A stretch of DNA of 64,000 nucleotides from Mya arenaria (GCF_026914265.1 NC_069134.1:68503594-68567593), one strand, 5' to 3'. Positions 1 to 14,700 are shown, counted from the stretch's first letter. Made by a program: numbers and translations. The notes: generated by a model from the sequence alone, not told the origin.

Positions 1-875
1 AAATAATCTTACAACAGGAAGTTATGTAGTTCATTAAGTGCCTGCCCATATTTGAATGTTATATAGAAATGCGTCATTTTTGCAGTCAGTATATCCAAGT
101 ACATGATAGCAAGTATTTAAATGGTAATATACAGTATGTATATATATATATTAATTGTATATTCATCATGTATCGATAAGGAAGTCTTATATTTGATTCA
201 AAAGAGAAGTTTAATACTTAACTCAATAAAGAAGTCTTATACTAGTACATGGCTTAATAAAGAAGTCTTATATTTAACTTATTATATATTGTTTGTATTA
301 AGAAGCATTGATACCGCTAAAGGATATTAACACTATTTCACACTATTTTGTAAGGAGTAATTTTACTTCTTCATGGATATTCATCTCTCCTCAACATTAC
401 TAATGTCACTAAGCCAAATAACTTAATAAATATGTGTCTTTTTTCCGATTAATCTGTCCCAAAATTGGCAGGTCGGGATTTTGTGCGGTAAAATTGTGTC
501 TGAATATCATTGCCTCCCTTAAAACAGCGCCATTGCGTCTGAATTTACGTTAACTAGAGCACTAGATATTAAAATAACCAAAACCAAAAGATGGTGCCAA
601 ATGGCGGTCAAATCACATGTCAGATAGTTATAATAAAAAAGGGTCTGTTAAAAAAAGTAACGGTAAGTCTGCAAACAGTTTTTGTTACGTCTCAGCTTCT
701 GTTAATCGGCTATCAGATAAATTTCCTAAATTAACATTTTTTTTTATTACATTCAGTCTTAATTAGGAAATTTTTCACTGACTGATGTAAACAAACAATG
801 ACTAACACGCTCAATCTTTATTTTTTTGGTCTGAAATACGTTTCGATGGTAAAGGTACCTGTCTTTTTTCCACAG
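1..875. other. Upstream intron or flank, no recognised exon
   Basis: AT-rich. Bases 170-270 contain three imperfect ~30-bp repeats around AAAGAAGTCTTATA. I looked for a signal-peptide exon in phase with 876 and found none. Confidence 0.5.
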
Positions 876-1665
876 CCTCCTCGGAAGAGGAAGTTATATG
901 CCGGGAACCATGGACGCGCATCCACCGCTCATGCATCTTCTTTAACAAAACTTTGACGAACCAATCGGAAGCAGCCGCCACATGCGACACAATGGGCGGG
1001 TACCTGTTTGTGTTCAGCAACGTTGTAGAACATGTTAGTGCATATTGTTTTATAAAGTATTAAATGTGTTGCATATGTCTGTTATCGAAAATTGAATGGC
1101 TGCTATAGAAAAATCATGCTATCAAATAGTTTGTTAACCGCAATCGCAAACCATCATCGAAACGTGTTTGTTTCTTAATAAATATTGTAAGTCTTTCAAA
1201 AAATGTGTTATTGTTAATGAATAGAGTATGGATGTTGTTATCGAATAGTGCCTGTCCGTTAATGGATAGTGTGTGTCTACTTACGAATATTGAGTGTTTG
1301 TTATTGAATAGTGTGTGCCTGTTATCAAATATGGAATATGGAATAACGATAAGTTTGTGTCTGTCAATAAATAGTGCGTGTATGTTATCGAATAGTGCGA
1401 GTCTGTTAAAGAAAACTGTATGTCTATTTTCGATTTGTGTGCGTTTGTTATCGAATAGTACGTGCCTTAACATGTATGGCTATTATCAAAACATTTATGG
1501 CTGTTAACGAAACGTTGTGTATCTCGAATCAAAGAATGTGGCTGTTATCAAAATATTGGTGTCAGTTATCAACAGATGTTTGCTTGTTGTTGAATAGTGT
1601 GTGTCTGTGTTCAGTGTGTGTATGTTTGTGCGTGCGTGTTTGCGTGCGCGCGTGCGTGTGTATGT

Positions 1666-1713
<48 letters not shown>

Positions 1714-2774
1714 GTGCATGTGCACGTGCGCTGGTGCGCCTGTGAATGTGTGTAATTGCATGTCGTGTCTTGCTTGCTTGCGTGTGTGTGTGTGCGAGCG
1801 TGTTATGTGTGCGTGTGCGTCTGCGTGTTACCAAAACATGTGTGCCTGTTCTCAATAATTGAGTATCTGAAAATGTGTATCAATTGTGGGTGTCTGTAAT
1901 CATGTTGTTTGCGAATAGTGTTTATCCGTTAAACCATAGCGTGCGTCTGTTTTCGGATAATGTGTGTCTTTCCTTATTCGCCAAACTGCATTATGTCTAG
2001 TGTTTCAAAGAACCCATATTATATTGTAGAAAGGTGTAGTAAATGAAACGTGGAGGATATTACTCGAGCTACGGTCAATGAAACACCTGGAATGGTGGGT
2101 TGGGCTAGAGTATGATAACGAAACCGCAAAGTGGCACTGGGTTAGTGACGAAGAATTCAACAAGAAACTAATGTAAGTAACTCGACGTCCTTTAGGAGTT
2201 TGCTTTAAGAATTAGTTTAGGTAGGAATTAACAATTATAATTACTAGTAAGACACCGATCGTTTCCCCATTTTACTTTCTCAAAGATCAAGGTCACATTT
2301 AGAGGCCAATTCATGACACAAGACATATGCGTCCAAATGCAGCTAAAGCAAGGTTATTGAATAAGTTATTGTCGGTGAATTATTATTAAAAATTCTCAAT
2401 ATTGGAAGCTATTAAATTGTTTACGTAATCCGTTTTTATTTTTTATTATTGGTAATATTTCATAAAGACATACTACGACCAGTGTTTGCCTTATGTACAT
2501 CTATATACAAGTTTCTCATTCAGACAATGACACAGCAACACCATCACAGCAACAGCTGCAGAAGCAGTAGTCACAACATCAACAACAACAACAACAACAG
2601 CACAAACAACAACACACTATTTGCCCATGAAATTTCATATAAATATTTACTTCAGTGACTGGGCGCCGGGAGGATCGCAGAAAGAGAAATGTGTTGTGTT
2701 CGGCTACAAGTGGCTTCTTAAGGATGACAAATGTACAATGGAACACCCGTTCATCTGTGAACAAAACCGTACAG
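876..2774 (+). CDS. C-type lectin-like domain exons of the receptor
   Basis: Three exons (876-1024, 2030-2172, 2656-2774) encode a long-form C-type lectin fold. Six cysteines fall in the expected places: ICRE, RSCIFF, ATCDTM, EKCVVF, DDKCTM and FICE. The hallmark WVGL sits in exon 2 and GGYLFVFSN closes exon 1. The calcium and sugar ligands are not conserved. Where an EPN or QPD is expected the sequence reads [11 protein letters not shown], and the WND position reads WLLKDDKC. Classical Ca-dependent mannose or galactose binding is therefore unlikely, and a protein ligand is more plausible (inference). The exon 1 donor could be at 1022 or 1025; 1025 (GTAGAA) is preferred and both keep phase 0. 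Exon 3 ends in phase 1, which matches exons 6575, 7579 and 12523. Confidence 0.85.
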
Positions 2775-5700
2775 GTATGTACGGGATTTTCCGATTTGAA
2801 ATTCGCGATTTTTTTAAATGTCAACACTTTTTTTGCAATCCGTTGTTTGGTAGTGAAGGTTTGGTAGTCTTACGGTTTGTACGTGTATGCAAGGGACTAC
2901 TTCTTTTTTGCCGGAGTGATAGGCATTAAAATATTTGGGCACCACTGAACCGTGAAAATGAGAACCAGAAAAGCTCGTCATACATTGTTCATGTAAAGCG
3001 CGTGCATGCCGGCAAGTACATGTTTAGGGCGGGGTTTGACCTCCGTTAACCAATGAAAATCAATACGGATATACCCGAGGTACATGTACAATCCACCTTC
3101 GGCACTTCCATAAAAGGAGTGGATAACACATATAATGAATACACGTCTAAAGAGTACTTCTTTTGACCGGAAATTATATTTCATAACTCTGCAATAATAA
3201 TACAAAACGAACAGGGTTTGTCATAACAATTGTGTTTTTTTACCCCACATCTTAAAAAATACCGTTTAAACTGGATATCTAAAGAATTAAGTTAAATGTA
3301 TTTATGCGCATTTTACGAGAGCTGATGTAAACAATGATTTGCATATAGGCACATTGCAGGTGCGCGTGACGTCTTCCTTCAATGTGTCTATCATATAGAA
3401 ACTTTCATCATGATGCAATAACACGGATTTAACGTTGCTTTCACGGTGAGTTGTACTAAGAATTATACTTGTTATTGTGAATTCAATCGTTCATACGTTG
3501 CTGTTTGGACACCATAATGACATAACGTTGGTTTTTACGGATAATGAACAAGCTAAGTTGATGCAATCGGTATCCAGATATAACCTTCAGGTCATAATTT
3601 ATGAATTATCACTATACATGCCAAACTAACTGTTAACTGTGCGATTGTGTACTTTATTGTATTGTAAAATTAAAGTAATGAATAAAAATGTTAAAACTTA
3701 AGTAGTGAAAACTAAATAAAAAAACACATTCCTTTTTCATTAGAAATCATTGTTCATGCTTATGGTAAACCTGAGAAGAAAAGTGAGCCTGGTGTGGGGC
3801 TCAGACTCACGACCGCAGGAACACTAGCACGGCGCTCTTGCCAACTAAATTAAATGGGCAGCTGGTTTCAACTCACACAGACTAGACTCGTCCGCCAATT
3901 AAAGGGGCTGTCCCACAGATGATAAAATAGCGAAAAAAATGAAAATTGTCAAAAAATATCATAAATTTGGCATCTATGTGTACAGTGCATTGAAACTTAC
4001 TTACTAAAGTATCACATAGTTTACAATTTATTTAAGTTCAGGAGATATTTCATATTTTTCGATTAATAAAGATTACCAGGTAGAATTCATTCCTTATGCG
4101 TGGTTAGCTAGTGAGTGTCCTGAGATTCGTTACAGAAAAAAACTTTTTTTGGTGCATATAGATCTGTGACACAGTCCCTTTAACCATTTAGGCCGACATG
4201 TAGGCACTTCTGCTCTTTTACTGCTGTGGGTAACCTGAGTGTAATTATGCCCAGTGAGGTGATTAAACACAACACGGCAGCCGGAACTCTATATAGGGCC
4301 TAAAAAATAATACATTTGGTTCGGGTTACCCGACCCTACCTACGGAATAGGCGCGGACCCTACCGTTTTTTATAGTCAGTTTGAAAAAAAAAAAAAATTT
4401 TTTTTTTTTTTTAAATATGGAGTTTAAAACCTTAAATGGTTATACTGGAGATAACTTTAACACTATTCTCCAATGATGGTAATGACATTTTTATATAAAG
4501 CCTAATTAGTAATAAAAGTAATAAAGCCTACCTACCCTACCTATTTTTGAAAAGGATGTAACCCTTACCAAACAAAAAAAATTTAGGCCTAGCTACTCAG
4601 AGCTAACTCGGCGGCTGGTCTTAACCCAAACACACTTCAACCCAGTTTAAAAATTAAAAATGTTTATTGAATAAAAAATTCTGTCGTGGCAGAATTGGGC
4701 AGATGACTCGCGAATACTTTAAGCGATAAAGATGTATGAATGAAATTACAGAAAAAACACTTCAGCACAAATAATGAAATCAAATGTTTAGTAATTCATA
4801 ATTTGTTTTAGGGGGGAGGGTTCGGTAGGGGTTTCCCCTCCCGACAACCATCAAATTTGGCATGTTTGAACTGGTTTCAACAAGCATTATAATGTGAGTA
4901 TTATAGATTATGAACCCAGGGGAGGTTTCAGCATAAAAGGCAGTGTTTCTTTTTGGCAGAATTACATGATAACACTAGAGCTACAATGTCTAACTGGTGA
5001 TTTTTTTACAAAGGTTTTCAGAAGGATAGCTTTAGGCTAGATGAAATGTATTGACATATCGTGCTTAAACTGGCACATATTTCCGCGCAGAATTTCTAAC
5101 TTTACTGTAAGTTAACTCTTTTCAAAATTATTCAGCTGAAGGCATGACATAAGCATGCAAGACAGTTTTAGACAAACTCTTTCCTACAAAGTAAAAAATG
5201 ACAGTTAAGTTATTAATTATGTAAATGGGGTGGGTTCGGGAGGGGTTTCCCCTCCCGACAAGCAATGTTAATAAAACCTTTTTTCTCCTGCATATAATCA
5301 GAAAATGCGGGGTCATCAGCACAAAAACAGTGGCTTTTTTGCAATATTTTTCAGAAGTTTTTAACATGCTTGTAGGTGTGCAATTTACTCTTCCTAACAG
5401 CTGTTTTGACTTGAGATAGAATATGGTAGAGAAATATTTTCTTCTCAATATGTTCTTAAAACACAGTCTATATGAATTACTAAAAAAGCAATATTGTTCA
5501 TGTAAAATTAACAAGACATTTACAATGCCAGCTCTAATATAGTAAAGCACTAGGCATAGCAAAATTCAAAACATTTTTAGCTCGACTATTCGAAGAATAG
5601 GTGGGCTATACTACTCGCCCCAGCGTCGGCGCCGGCGTTTGGTTAAAGTTTAAGGGCAAGTTGGGATTTTCACTTATAAGTCCAATACCCTACATTCAAT

Positions 5701-8700
5701 TGACTTAATACTTCACATAGTTGTTCAGGACCATCGCACAATGAGGTTACATAACTCCATATTATCCTAAATACAAGTTATGGCCCCTGATTGACTTAGG
5801 TTAAAGTTTTAGGGCAGGTTAAAGTTTTAGGGCAAGTTGGGATTTTCACTTATAAGTCCAATACCCTACATTCAATTGACTTAATACTTCACACAATTGT
5901 TCAGGACCATCACCCAATGAGGTTACATAACTCCATATCCTTAATACAAGTTATGGCTCCTGATTGACTTAAGTTAAAAATAAAATTCAAAATTATTTAC
6001 GACCATCTTACAACAAGAAACATAACTCCGTTTTTAGCCTAAGTAAAAATTATGGCCCTTGAATTTTTTTTAATTTCCTTTGAAAGGCATATTTGTATAT
6101 TCTTAACCACATTTTCATAATGGGAAATCAAGTTATTTGAATGACTTGCGTCATTGTTTGGGCGGGCTGGTGGGAGGGCAGCATCAAAGTCAACTTATGT
6201 ATCGAATAATTTTAGTTAGGTTTGACATAAAGAGACCAAACTTATTATTACATCGTTATTGTATTCTAAGATAAAGCGGTGTAGTCGAGCGCGCTGTCTT
6301 ACGACGGCTCTTGTATTATATATGCTTTGTGGTGATTTATAGACATATATAAACAATAAAAACAATCTTTCACTGTTTCAAACATATTGATATATTTTTT
6401 ACTGTTTGAAATTAAAGCCAGCTCTCAAATAGATATTGAATCCGATCAATTTAAACTGGTATGCCAGAAATGTGTTGATTGAGTATGTTGTATAGGCTAT
6501 AAGGGTGTCAATGATTGTATGTTTGAGTAGGTGTTGTGCGGTTATTTATTCTCATTTCTTATTATTTTAAACAGACCCGGGAGGAAACGATGATGAACCA
6601 GCCAGACAGCCCGCCCGCCACCCGGCCGAGCTGTACTTGGTGTATGCCAACATGCTGACATGCTAAAATTTGTTCAAGATCTTAAAATGGAAAATTGTAT
6701 CCAAACTCAAGTATAAAGTGAGTAAGTTTGGTCATATAAGACCATTGATACTGTTTGTTCCATTCCTAATGAATTTCTTTCATGTTGTTTGTCAATGATT
6801 TCTGGTGCGGCTTTGATAATTATAAATAATATTATTTTCTAATGAAACTGCTGACTTGTATTAGTCTTTGGTCTGTATTGTGCATCTATTTGCACATTTT
6901 GTTTGCTCTTTTAAGCAAACATTACATTAATTGCAAATTCTATAAGCCATTGATCAAAACTTTCTACACATTTGATGCAGCATGATGTTTTCTTCATGCA
7001 CCAGTTAATTGTTACCACGCCCCCCCAAGGTCCGGGGAATAGCCGGGACTTTGACTTTTGGTCCAGCCAACCCCGGGTAAAATCCCAGCCTGCGGGGACA
7101 AACTGATAGTTAAACCCCGGCCAAATGCCCACGCACCCCAGAGATTCTATATAAGACCCAATCTCCGCGGTCACCAGGCCCTGCGGGGCCACCTGGAAAG
7201 TAAAAACATGGCCCTTTTCCCCGGTATACCCCCAGACCTAAGGGGGCCGTGGTTACAATTGACTGGTGCATTAGTGTGCATATGATTTTCAGCTTATGGA
7301 CAAGAAAACATCTACTTCAACAATCACAGCAACACAATGAGATCCCTATTTTAAAGAAATAATGCCACCTTTCATTAATTTATTAATTCATTAATTATAT
7401 ATTCATTCATTTATTCAGTTTATACATTTAAAAACTTGCCATTTCTCAAGGCAAAAGAAATAAAAAAAGTGGGAAGTTTTCATAAAGATTAGAGCCTTTT
7501 CCCTTCATGCATTTAAAAAAACAACCTTAATACATTATAAATGTCTTAAAAACCCTAATTTATTGCCTTTTTCAATAGCCAGCCTGGTTGCTGTAGCCAC
7601 AGAGGAATTTTCATGGACAAGAACCAGTGCTGGTCAAAATGTGGTCTCAAGTGGTTTTCCATACCGGTTCTCGGCAAGGATTTCCGAGAAAGGAATACCG
7701 TCTACAAGTAAGAAGAAATTCTAAGCATGTCTGGTTTTAATGCTTTCAAAACGCATCTGGGTACTCAATAAGATTAGGTTAACCTTTAAGTTGTTAATAA
7801 CTGATTGCAAAATGTCCAAAAGACTATATATTTCATAAAATTGTCCTGAAAATCCTTGAATTCATGAACTTTTCTGCATATTTATCACATTTATGATTCA
7901 TAAAAGATTGTGTATGCCTCAAATGAGTGTTTACAGGCCTTTTTCAAACTTTAACAGTAGTGGTAGATAGTTTTATTAGTGTAAAACATTGCTTTTGTGT
8001 CTTGCTTGCAGATCATGATGTGCCAATAAGCTCCAGTTAGCTGTGGCTTCCCCCCCCCCCCGGCGGTAGTCCTGAAATCTAAATCCAGGAGATGCAGCTC
8101 TAAATCCAATATTTCAAAAAAATGAAGATGTTAGTCATGTCTGTAGTACTTGTTTGTGTATAAATGATTCCAAAGAGTGAGATTTATAGCAAATCAGGTG
8201 TAAATAAGCAACTTATAGACATTATGGTGAAGTGCTGTACTCTGAATTAATAGTGCCAAATCTGCCCTTCATAACAGATACTTAAAATATTTTTTTTAAA
8301 TGGGCATAATAATGCTATCTCTGCATTTTCTACATCATGTAGCCACCTCATACATGAAAACACTAGCAGTTTTCATGAATCTTTCAGTTTTGGTGTTTTT
8401 TTGCCTTTTCCTTTGTTGCGCCATTTGTCCCAGAAGCATACAATTTGGCATATAGTGGTGTTTAGACTGTCTATAAACACATAATCACTAAATTTCTTTT
8501 GTTAAACTGAACAGTTCTGTTACCTTTGTATATAAGTGGACCAGAAAAGCAAAATTTTGACAAGTTGAAGCATTTCAGTTTGGCTCTTTGTCTTTTTTTA
8601 TATAAAACACTAAGCCGATGAAGTGGAAAAACCTAATTTTGCTTAGAAATAAATCTTAAAAGAGTAGGCAGGCCATTTTTGTGGTCTGTTCTGTAGACAC

Positions 8701-11700
8701 TATTGAAAGCTACAAGGAAAACTACTTGGTCAAATTATTCCAATGCATAAGGAAATAATGGCTCTTCAAAGGTTTGCGGCTTACCATTTGAGGGAAATGG
8801 CTGTTTGTGCTTTTTTATGAAAATACCACAGGTGCTAATACTTGTCTCATTCATTTAGTGTTTAATTAATCATTGTTAAACCTCAGTATGTGTTGCATAT
8901 AGCCTGCATTTAGCCTGAAGTTGAACTATAGGAGTTTTGAAGTATGTTTCTGAAAAAATGTTGCTTCAATAGGCTCAAGACCACAGTTATCTGCCCCCCG
9001 TTGACCAAGATCCGGATGTGAATACAGAAAAAAAAGTGCTTGTGTTCAAGTATCAATATTTTATTAAAGTTGAAAAGAAGAAACAGGTGGCATAGAGCTT
9101 AACATAATTTGACACTGTAATGCAAAAACCGATAGTTTTCAGTGTAAAAATTGGAAAAATCATTGCCTGTGGAACTATGAAAATTGCCTACATGTATTAA
9201 AATGTATTGTGAATCTGGTTTACAACCGGTGTTTGCCTTATTTCTAAACGACCTTTCCAATAAAAATGACAGCTAATGTAAACAAACAATAATTACAGAA
9301 TGAATTGATTAAACTTGAAAGTTGTGTTATGGTAAAAATCTTATATATGTATATAAATGTAACTGTGTTCGGTATAATAAAATAAATATTTCATGACTTC
9401 CAGTGTGACAGTACATATTGTCAACATTCGGGTAAATACTGTACTGTCAAACTGGAAGCCATGCAATATTTATATAATGTCATATTTTGGGATATTACTC
9501 AGAACAAATACATCAAGAAGACTTTATATCAAAGTAATAGCACTGTTTTTGTCATAGTTTAGAGAGTTTCTATCCTATTTTATCAGAAATTAAACAGCTT
9601 TTTATGTAATTTACTTTCTGACATGTGTGATACCTGTTTTTTTTCCATTTATTGTGATATCTGATGTTAAAGTGAGAGTGCAGCTTTAAGTAACAGCAAA
9701 ACTTTTATGGCATTTTGATATTTTCCGCCATAATCAAGTGTGTGCAGAAATGACAACCTCAAATTAGTGGATTTTTCTTTATTAAATATCAATGCTTTAA
9801 AGGAAAACAATCAAAAGCAAAAAGTACTTGCTTTAGTTCATGTACAAACAGGAAAGTTATTAACAACTTCTAAACTTGACAAACATGTACATTACACTGC
9901 TTAATTAAGACCATGTAGTTTACTTTCAATCCATTATTTTTCAATAGATTATCAGTTATTCTTTGTATAAGCCTTAAATATATTTTAGCATTAACTTATT
10001 CATTCACTTATGTTGCCCTCCACATTCAAATGATAAAACATTTTTGTTGAAAATTGTAAGGCTCACTTTTGTTTTCATTTTCAATTAAAAAAAGATCCAT
10101 GCATTTTTTCTGTTACTTTTTATATATTTATTTTCTAATTACAGACTTATTTTTCAATCATACTTACTATAAACAAAACACTTATGTGATGGAAATATAT
10201 TGCAGATATTGAAATGTGCTTTAAAAATATACTAGTTACTAGTTTTTGAAAATGGAAGTAAACCCCTTAAATCTTTTGGTTTGAAAAAATGAAGTTTTAA
10301 TAAAAGTTGAGTAATGTTCTTATGTTTGACCTCAATGGGCAATTTATTGCATTCATATTTTTCCTTAACTATTATTTTATTTTTTTCTGTGTAAACAATA
10401 TAGTTTTTTTCAAATGTGATAATGCTTTTGACATGTGATATTAAAAATGATTGTTTTATTTAGTGTTAATCAGTGATTATACTCATGCATTTGGTCAAAG
10501 AAATGTTTTACTGATGTTGCAGTTAAATCGACATATGTTATGAAATGGATAGTGTTGAAGTTAAATCTTCAAATATGAGTATTGAATGTTATTGTTACAA
10601 GAATATGATAAATCACCTTAGTGCAATAACTCAATAACTGCATATAGATATAGAAGCAGATATTGAGTTCTTGCACTAAGGTGACCATATACTCATCTTT
10701 TACTTTTTTTAAAATGTCTTCAGTATCAGCTGAATGCTCATGTTTTATCCTCATTATACTTATATGCTACCTTGTTCTTGTTTATAATAATTAATAATTT
10801 GTCTACTGCAACATAACTGTATGAATATCACATTACTCATTTACAATGGCCATGTGCATATTTATCTTATATTTTATAGCTTTAGTTTATAAATGTATGT
10901 AGATAGTGTATCTATGTAAATTAAGGACTCATAAATGAACTGTGAAATACTTACTGCTTGCTTTATGGAAGGTGTGAAAGACCAATACTTATAAGGATTT
11001 ACATCTGGTAATAGGTACGATTTCCTTCACACTACTTAGCCGATTTCTTTCACTATGGTCTTAATTACTAATCAAAATACTGAGAGATCATGCAAAGTAT
11101 GTGGCGTGGCAAGGAAGATGGCGGACAATGGAGATATGCCTGTACTATCATACTAGTATTCATTAAATCATGGGCAAATAATGGTCTGTATCTTTTACTT
11201 ATTCAAAAAATGTTTTTCTGGTAACTGGAGTGTAGACCCGATATCAAAATAATTATACAGCTGAAAAGCACATTCAAAAAAGCCTCTTCGTCCTTGCCAT
11301 ATGAATATTCATAAATTAAGGCTCTGTGCTTAACTTTAAAGAACATGTACTGAAAAGTTTTTCGACTTTTTTGTCTATATAAAACAGCTAGTTGTTCTTG
11401 ATGGCCCGAGAGGCCAAATATGCCGGCCGCCATGTATTGTAGAACACGTGTTTCATAAAAAGAACTACGATTCCGGCAATAACACTTCATGCCCGTAGAG
11501 GCAGCGCCTTAGTTCATATTATTGAGTACATCTTTACAAAGGGATGCAAACGAATGGCGAACTTAAAATCCGATATTCGGTAATTCTTTCGATCGAATAT
11601 AATCGATCACCAAAATGAATATTTAAGAAGTGTACTAAACTACTCTATTAGTTATCGCTATAGTTATAGCCGTGGCCTTTTAAACCTTATTCGTAGTTTC

Positions 11701-14700
11701 CAGTACACACGACGGACCCTGATTTTTCTCAAAATAAGCCTCTGCAATTTCCCATTTCCCAAAACAACAAATCTCACAAAAAGCAATTGATTCTGAACAA
11801 ACAATCTACAATTCCACTGAACAAGGCTAAAATAATCGTATATTCCCGGTTGAATGTCGCGATGAAATCGGAGCGTCGTTCTGTTTCTCGAGCAGCCTCG
11901 TTCTGGGATTGACCTCTATTAATAAACCAAGCCTACTCGGTAACTGGTTAAAAATTAAATCGAAAATAAACCTTTATTTTGCCTGACTTATTGTAGAACA
12001 ATGTCCTTAAAAAGCTTTTCTATAAAGTTGAATTTCAAAGAACGAACGTTATAATGAAACATGGAAAACAGTTTAGAGCACATAACTAGCACATGTCATT
12101 CCTATCATTATGGCGATTGGAGAGTTTAATTGGCATAATTCAGTATATCCATTATTGGCATGGTCATAAATTCACCGACAATAATTGAAACTTGTTTGAT
12201 GTCACATGTCCTATAGCTAGTTTTGGTAAGATTACGGGTACTGTTTATAATCCCCGACGATATGTCCCTAATTGACATATGACGCGTTAAAGTCTATAGT
12301 GTCATCACGTTCACGCCTCAGGAATTATGGGTCAATCCTTGTAAACAACACAGCTATAGGCAAAGGGATTATTATTTTATATATCAAACAAAAAACATTG
12401 AATATTCGAATACCGATTTTGACATTCGAATATTCGTTTGCATCATTCTTTAGCCGTTATATTTCTAAATCTTTCACAAACACACATACGATATATGTAT
12501 CTTTCTTTCTATCTTTTTAAAGTTTTAACAAGCACAACCGCCCCTACAACTCCCTCTACTACTGTTCCGCCAGTCACCACCACTGGGGAGATGGTAACGA
12601 AACAAGAATCCAATTCCGGTGATCCGAAAATCATAACGGGATCAACGGATCAACCACCAAACTCTGTTAAGCCTACCAGCAAAACCAACCCGCCAGCGCC
12701 GACGGCAACGTCTGCTGGGAGAGAAAGGGAAGCTGAATTGGAAAAATTTAAGGTATGTTTACCTTGTAATTCAAATGCAACACGTCGTAAATACAAAGTT
12801 GACAAAACTATACCAAATTATTTCAAATTTAAAATACTAGTTACAAAGGTACTTCATCGTGTTTGTCAATTGCCCTATATACTTCTGTCTACATGTAGTT
12901 CTACATTCAAATCAAAAGCTAAACATTTAATTTAATATTTAACTCTATATCATTAACAATCCTTTTTCACTTTCGACTGAGAATCATATTGTCTTCCCCG
13001 ACAGGACTGTTACGCTGTGAACTACGAGAGCACGTGCCCGCCCGTGCAGACATTCGGGATCACGTGGCCGCGCTCAAACCCAGGGCCTGTGAAGGTCCAG
13101 TGTAAACACGGTACGTTACGTGATTATTCGTATTTCTGGCCCCACCCGCTTCCTTTCGTGATAGTATGATACATTTCGTACAACAACTTAATTCAATATG
13201 CGAAGCTAAAATGCCCTGCAAAATAGTTTATGATCAAACATGTGTTAATGTTTGTACAAAATCTTTTTTTTTTACATTTAACCAGGAAATGCAAAATGGC
13301 ATTGTTCTCGGAACCCAGTTGTGTGCTGGCGAAGAGGGCCCAATGTTCAACAGTGTACTTCCCCGGCTGTCCAGAATCTTACCAGACAGGTAACAGTTTT
13401 CTTATTATGTGCAACCATGTAATACAAATGTGTTCACTCGTTGCAAAGGGGTTAAGGATTGATATACAGTACCAGTTTACCTCGTGTCCTGCCGAGGCGT
13501 GATCTATAGTACCAAATGAATTCCTCGTGTCCTGCCGGGGCGTGATTTATAGTACCAAATGAATTTCTCGTGTCCTGCCGGGCCGTGATATATAGTACCA
13601 AATGTATCCCTCGTGTCCTGCCGGGCCATGATATATAGTACCAAACGAATTCCCCGTGTCCTGCCGAGGCGTGATATAAAGTACCAAATGTATCCTTCGT
13701 GTCCTGCCGGGCCATGATATATAGTACCAAATGAATTCCTCGTGTCCTGCCGAGGCGTGATATAAAGTACCAAATGTATCCCCCGTGTCCTGCCGGGGCG
13801 TGATATATAGTACCAAATGAATTCCTCGTGTCCTGCCGAGGCGTGATATAAAGTACCAAATGTATCCCTCGTGTCCTGCCGAGGCGTGATATATAGTACC
13901 AAATGTATCCCTCGTGTCCTGCCGGGGCGTGATATATAGTACCAAATGAATTTCTCGTGTCCTGCCGAGGCGTGATATAAAGTACCAAATGTACCCCTCG
14001 TGTCCTGCCGGGCCGTGATATACAGTACCAAATGAATTCCTCGTGTCCTGTCAGAGCGTGATATATATAGTACCAAATGAATTTCTCGTGTCCTGCCGAG
14101 GCGTGATATAAAGTACCAAATGTACCCCTCGTGTCCTGCCGGGCCGTGATATACAGTACCAAATGAATTCCTCGTGTCCTGTCAGAGCGTGACATAAAGT
14201 ACCAAATGAATTCCTTGTGTCCTGCCGAGGCGTGATATAAAGTACCAAATGTACCCCTCGTGTCCTGCCGGGCCGTGATATACAGTACCAAATAGATTCC
14301 TTGTGTCCTGCCGAGGCGTGATATAAAGTACCAAATGTATCTCTCGTGTCCTGCCGGGCCATGATATATAGTACCAAATGAATTCCTTGTGTCCTGCCGA
14401 GGCGTGATATAAATGACCAAATGTATCCCTCGTGTCCTGCCGGGCCGTGATATACAGACCAAATGAATTCCTCGTGTCCTGCCGAGGCGTGATATAAAGT
14501 ACCAAATGTATCCCTCGTGTCCTGCCGGGCCGTGATATACAGTACCAAATGAGTTCCTTGTGTCCTGCCGAGGCGTGATATAAAGTACCAAATGTATCCC
14601 TCGTGTCCTGCCGAGGCGTGATATATATTACCAAATATATACTTCGTGTCCTGCCGAGGTGTGATCTATAGTTTAAATGTATCCCCCGTGTCCTGTCGAG

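Noticed and set aside
1205..1858. Cys/Val- and His/Thr-rich ORFs on both strands
   Set aside because: Products of the TG microsatellite and degenerate minisatellite.
8972..9020. Possible receptor exon reading [13 protein letters not shown]
   Set aside because: Acceptor is acceptable, but no donor gives the phase required by exon 12523, and a stop follows.
11203..11490. 95-codon minus-strand ORF starting [15 protein letters not shown]
   Set aside because: No recognisable domain, no supported partner exons, and it lies inside a large intron. Possibly a repeat or promoter fragment.
13452..14634. Overlapping minus-strand ORFs up to 379 codons with repeats such as [13 protein letters not shown]
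   Set aside because: They are the 43-bp minisatellite read in three frames. No splice context, no start-region signal, and all frames are equally open.
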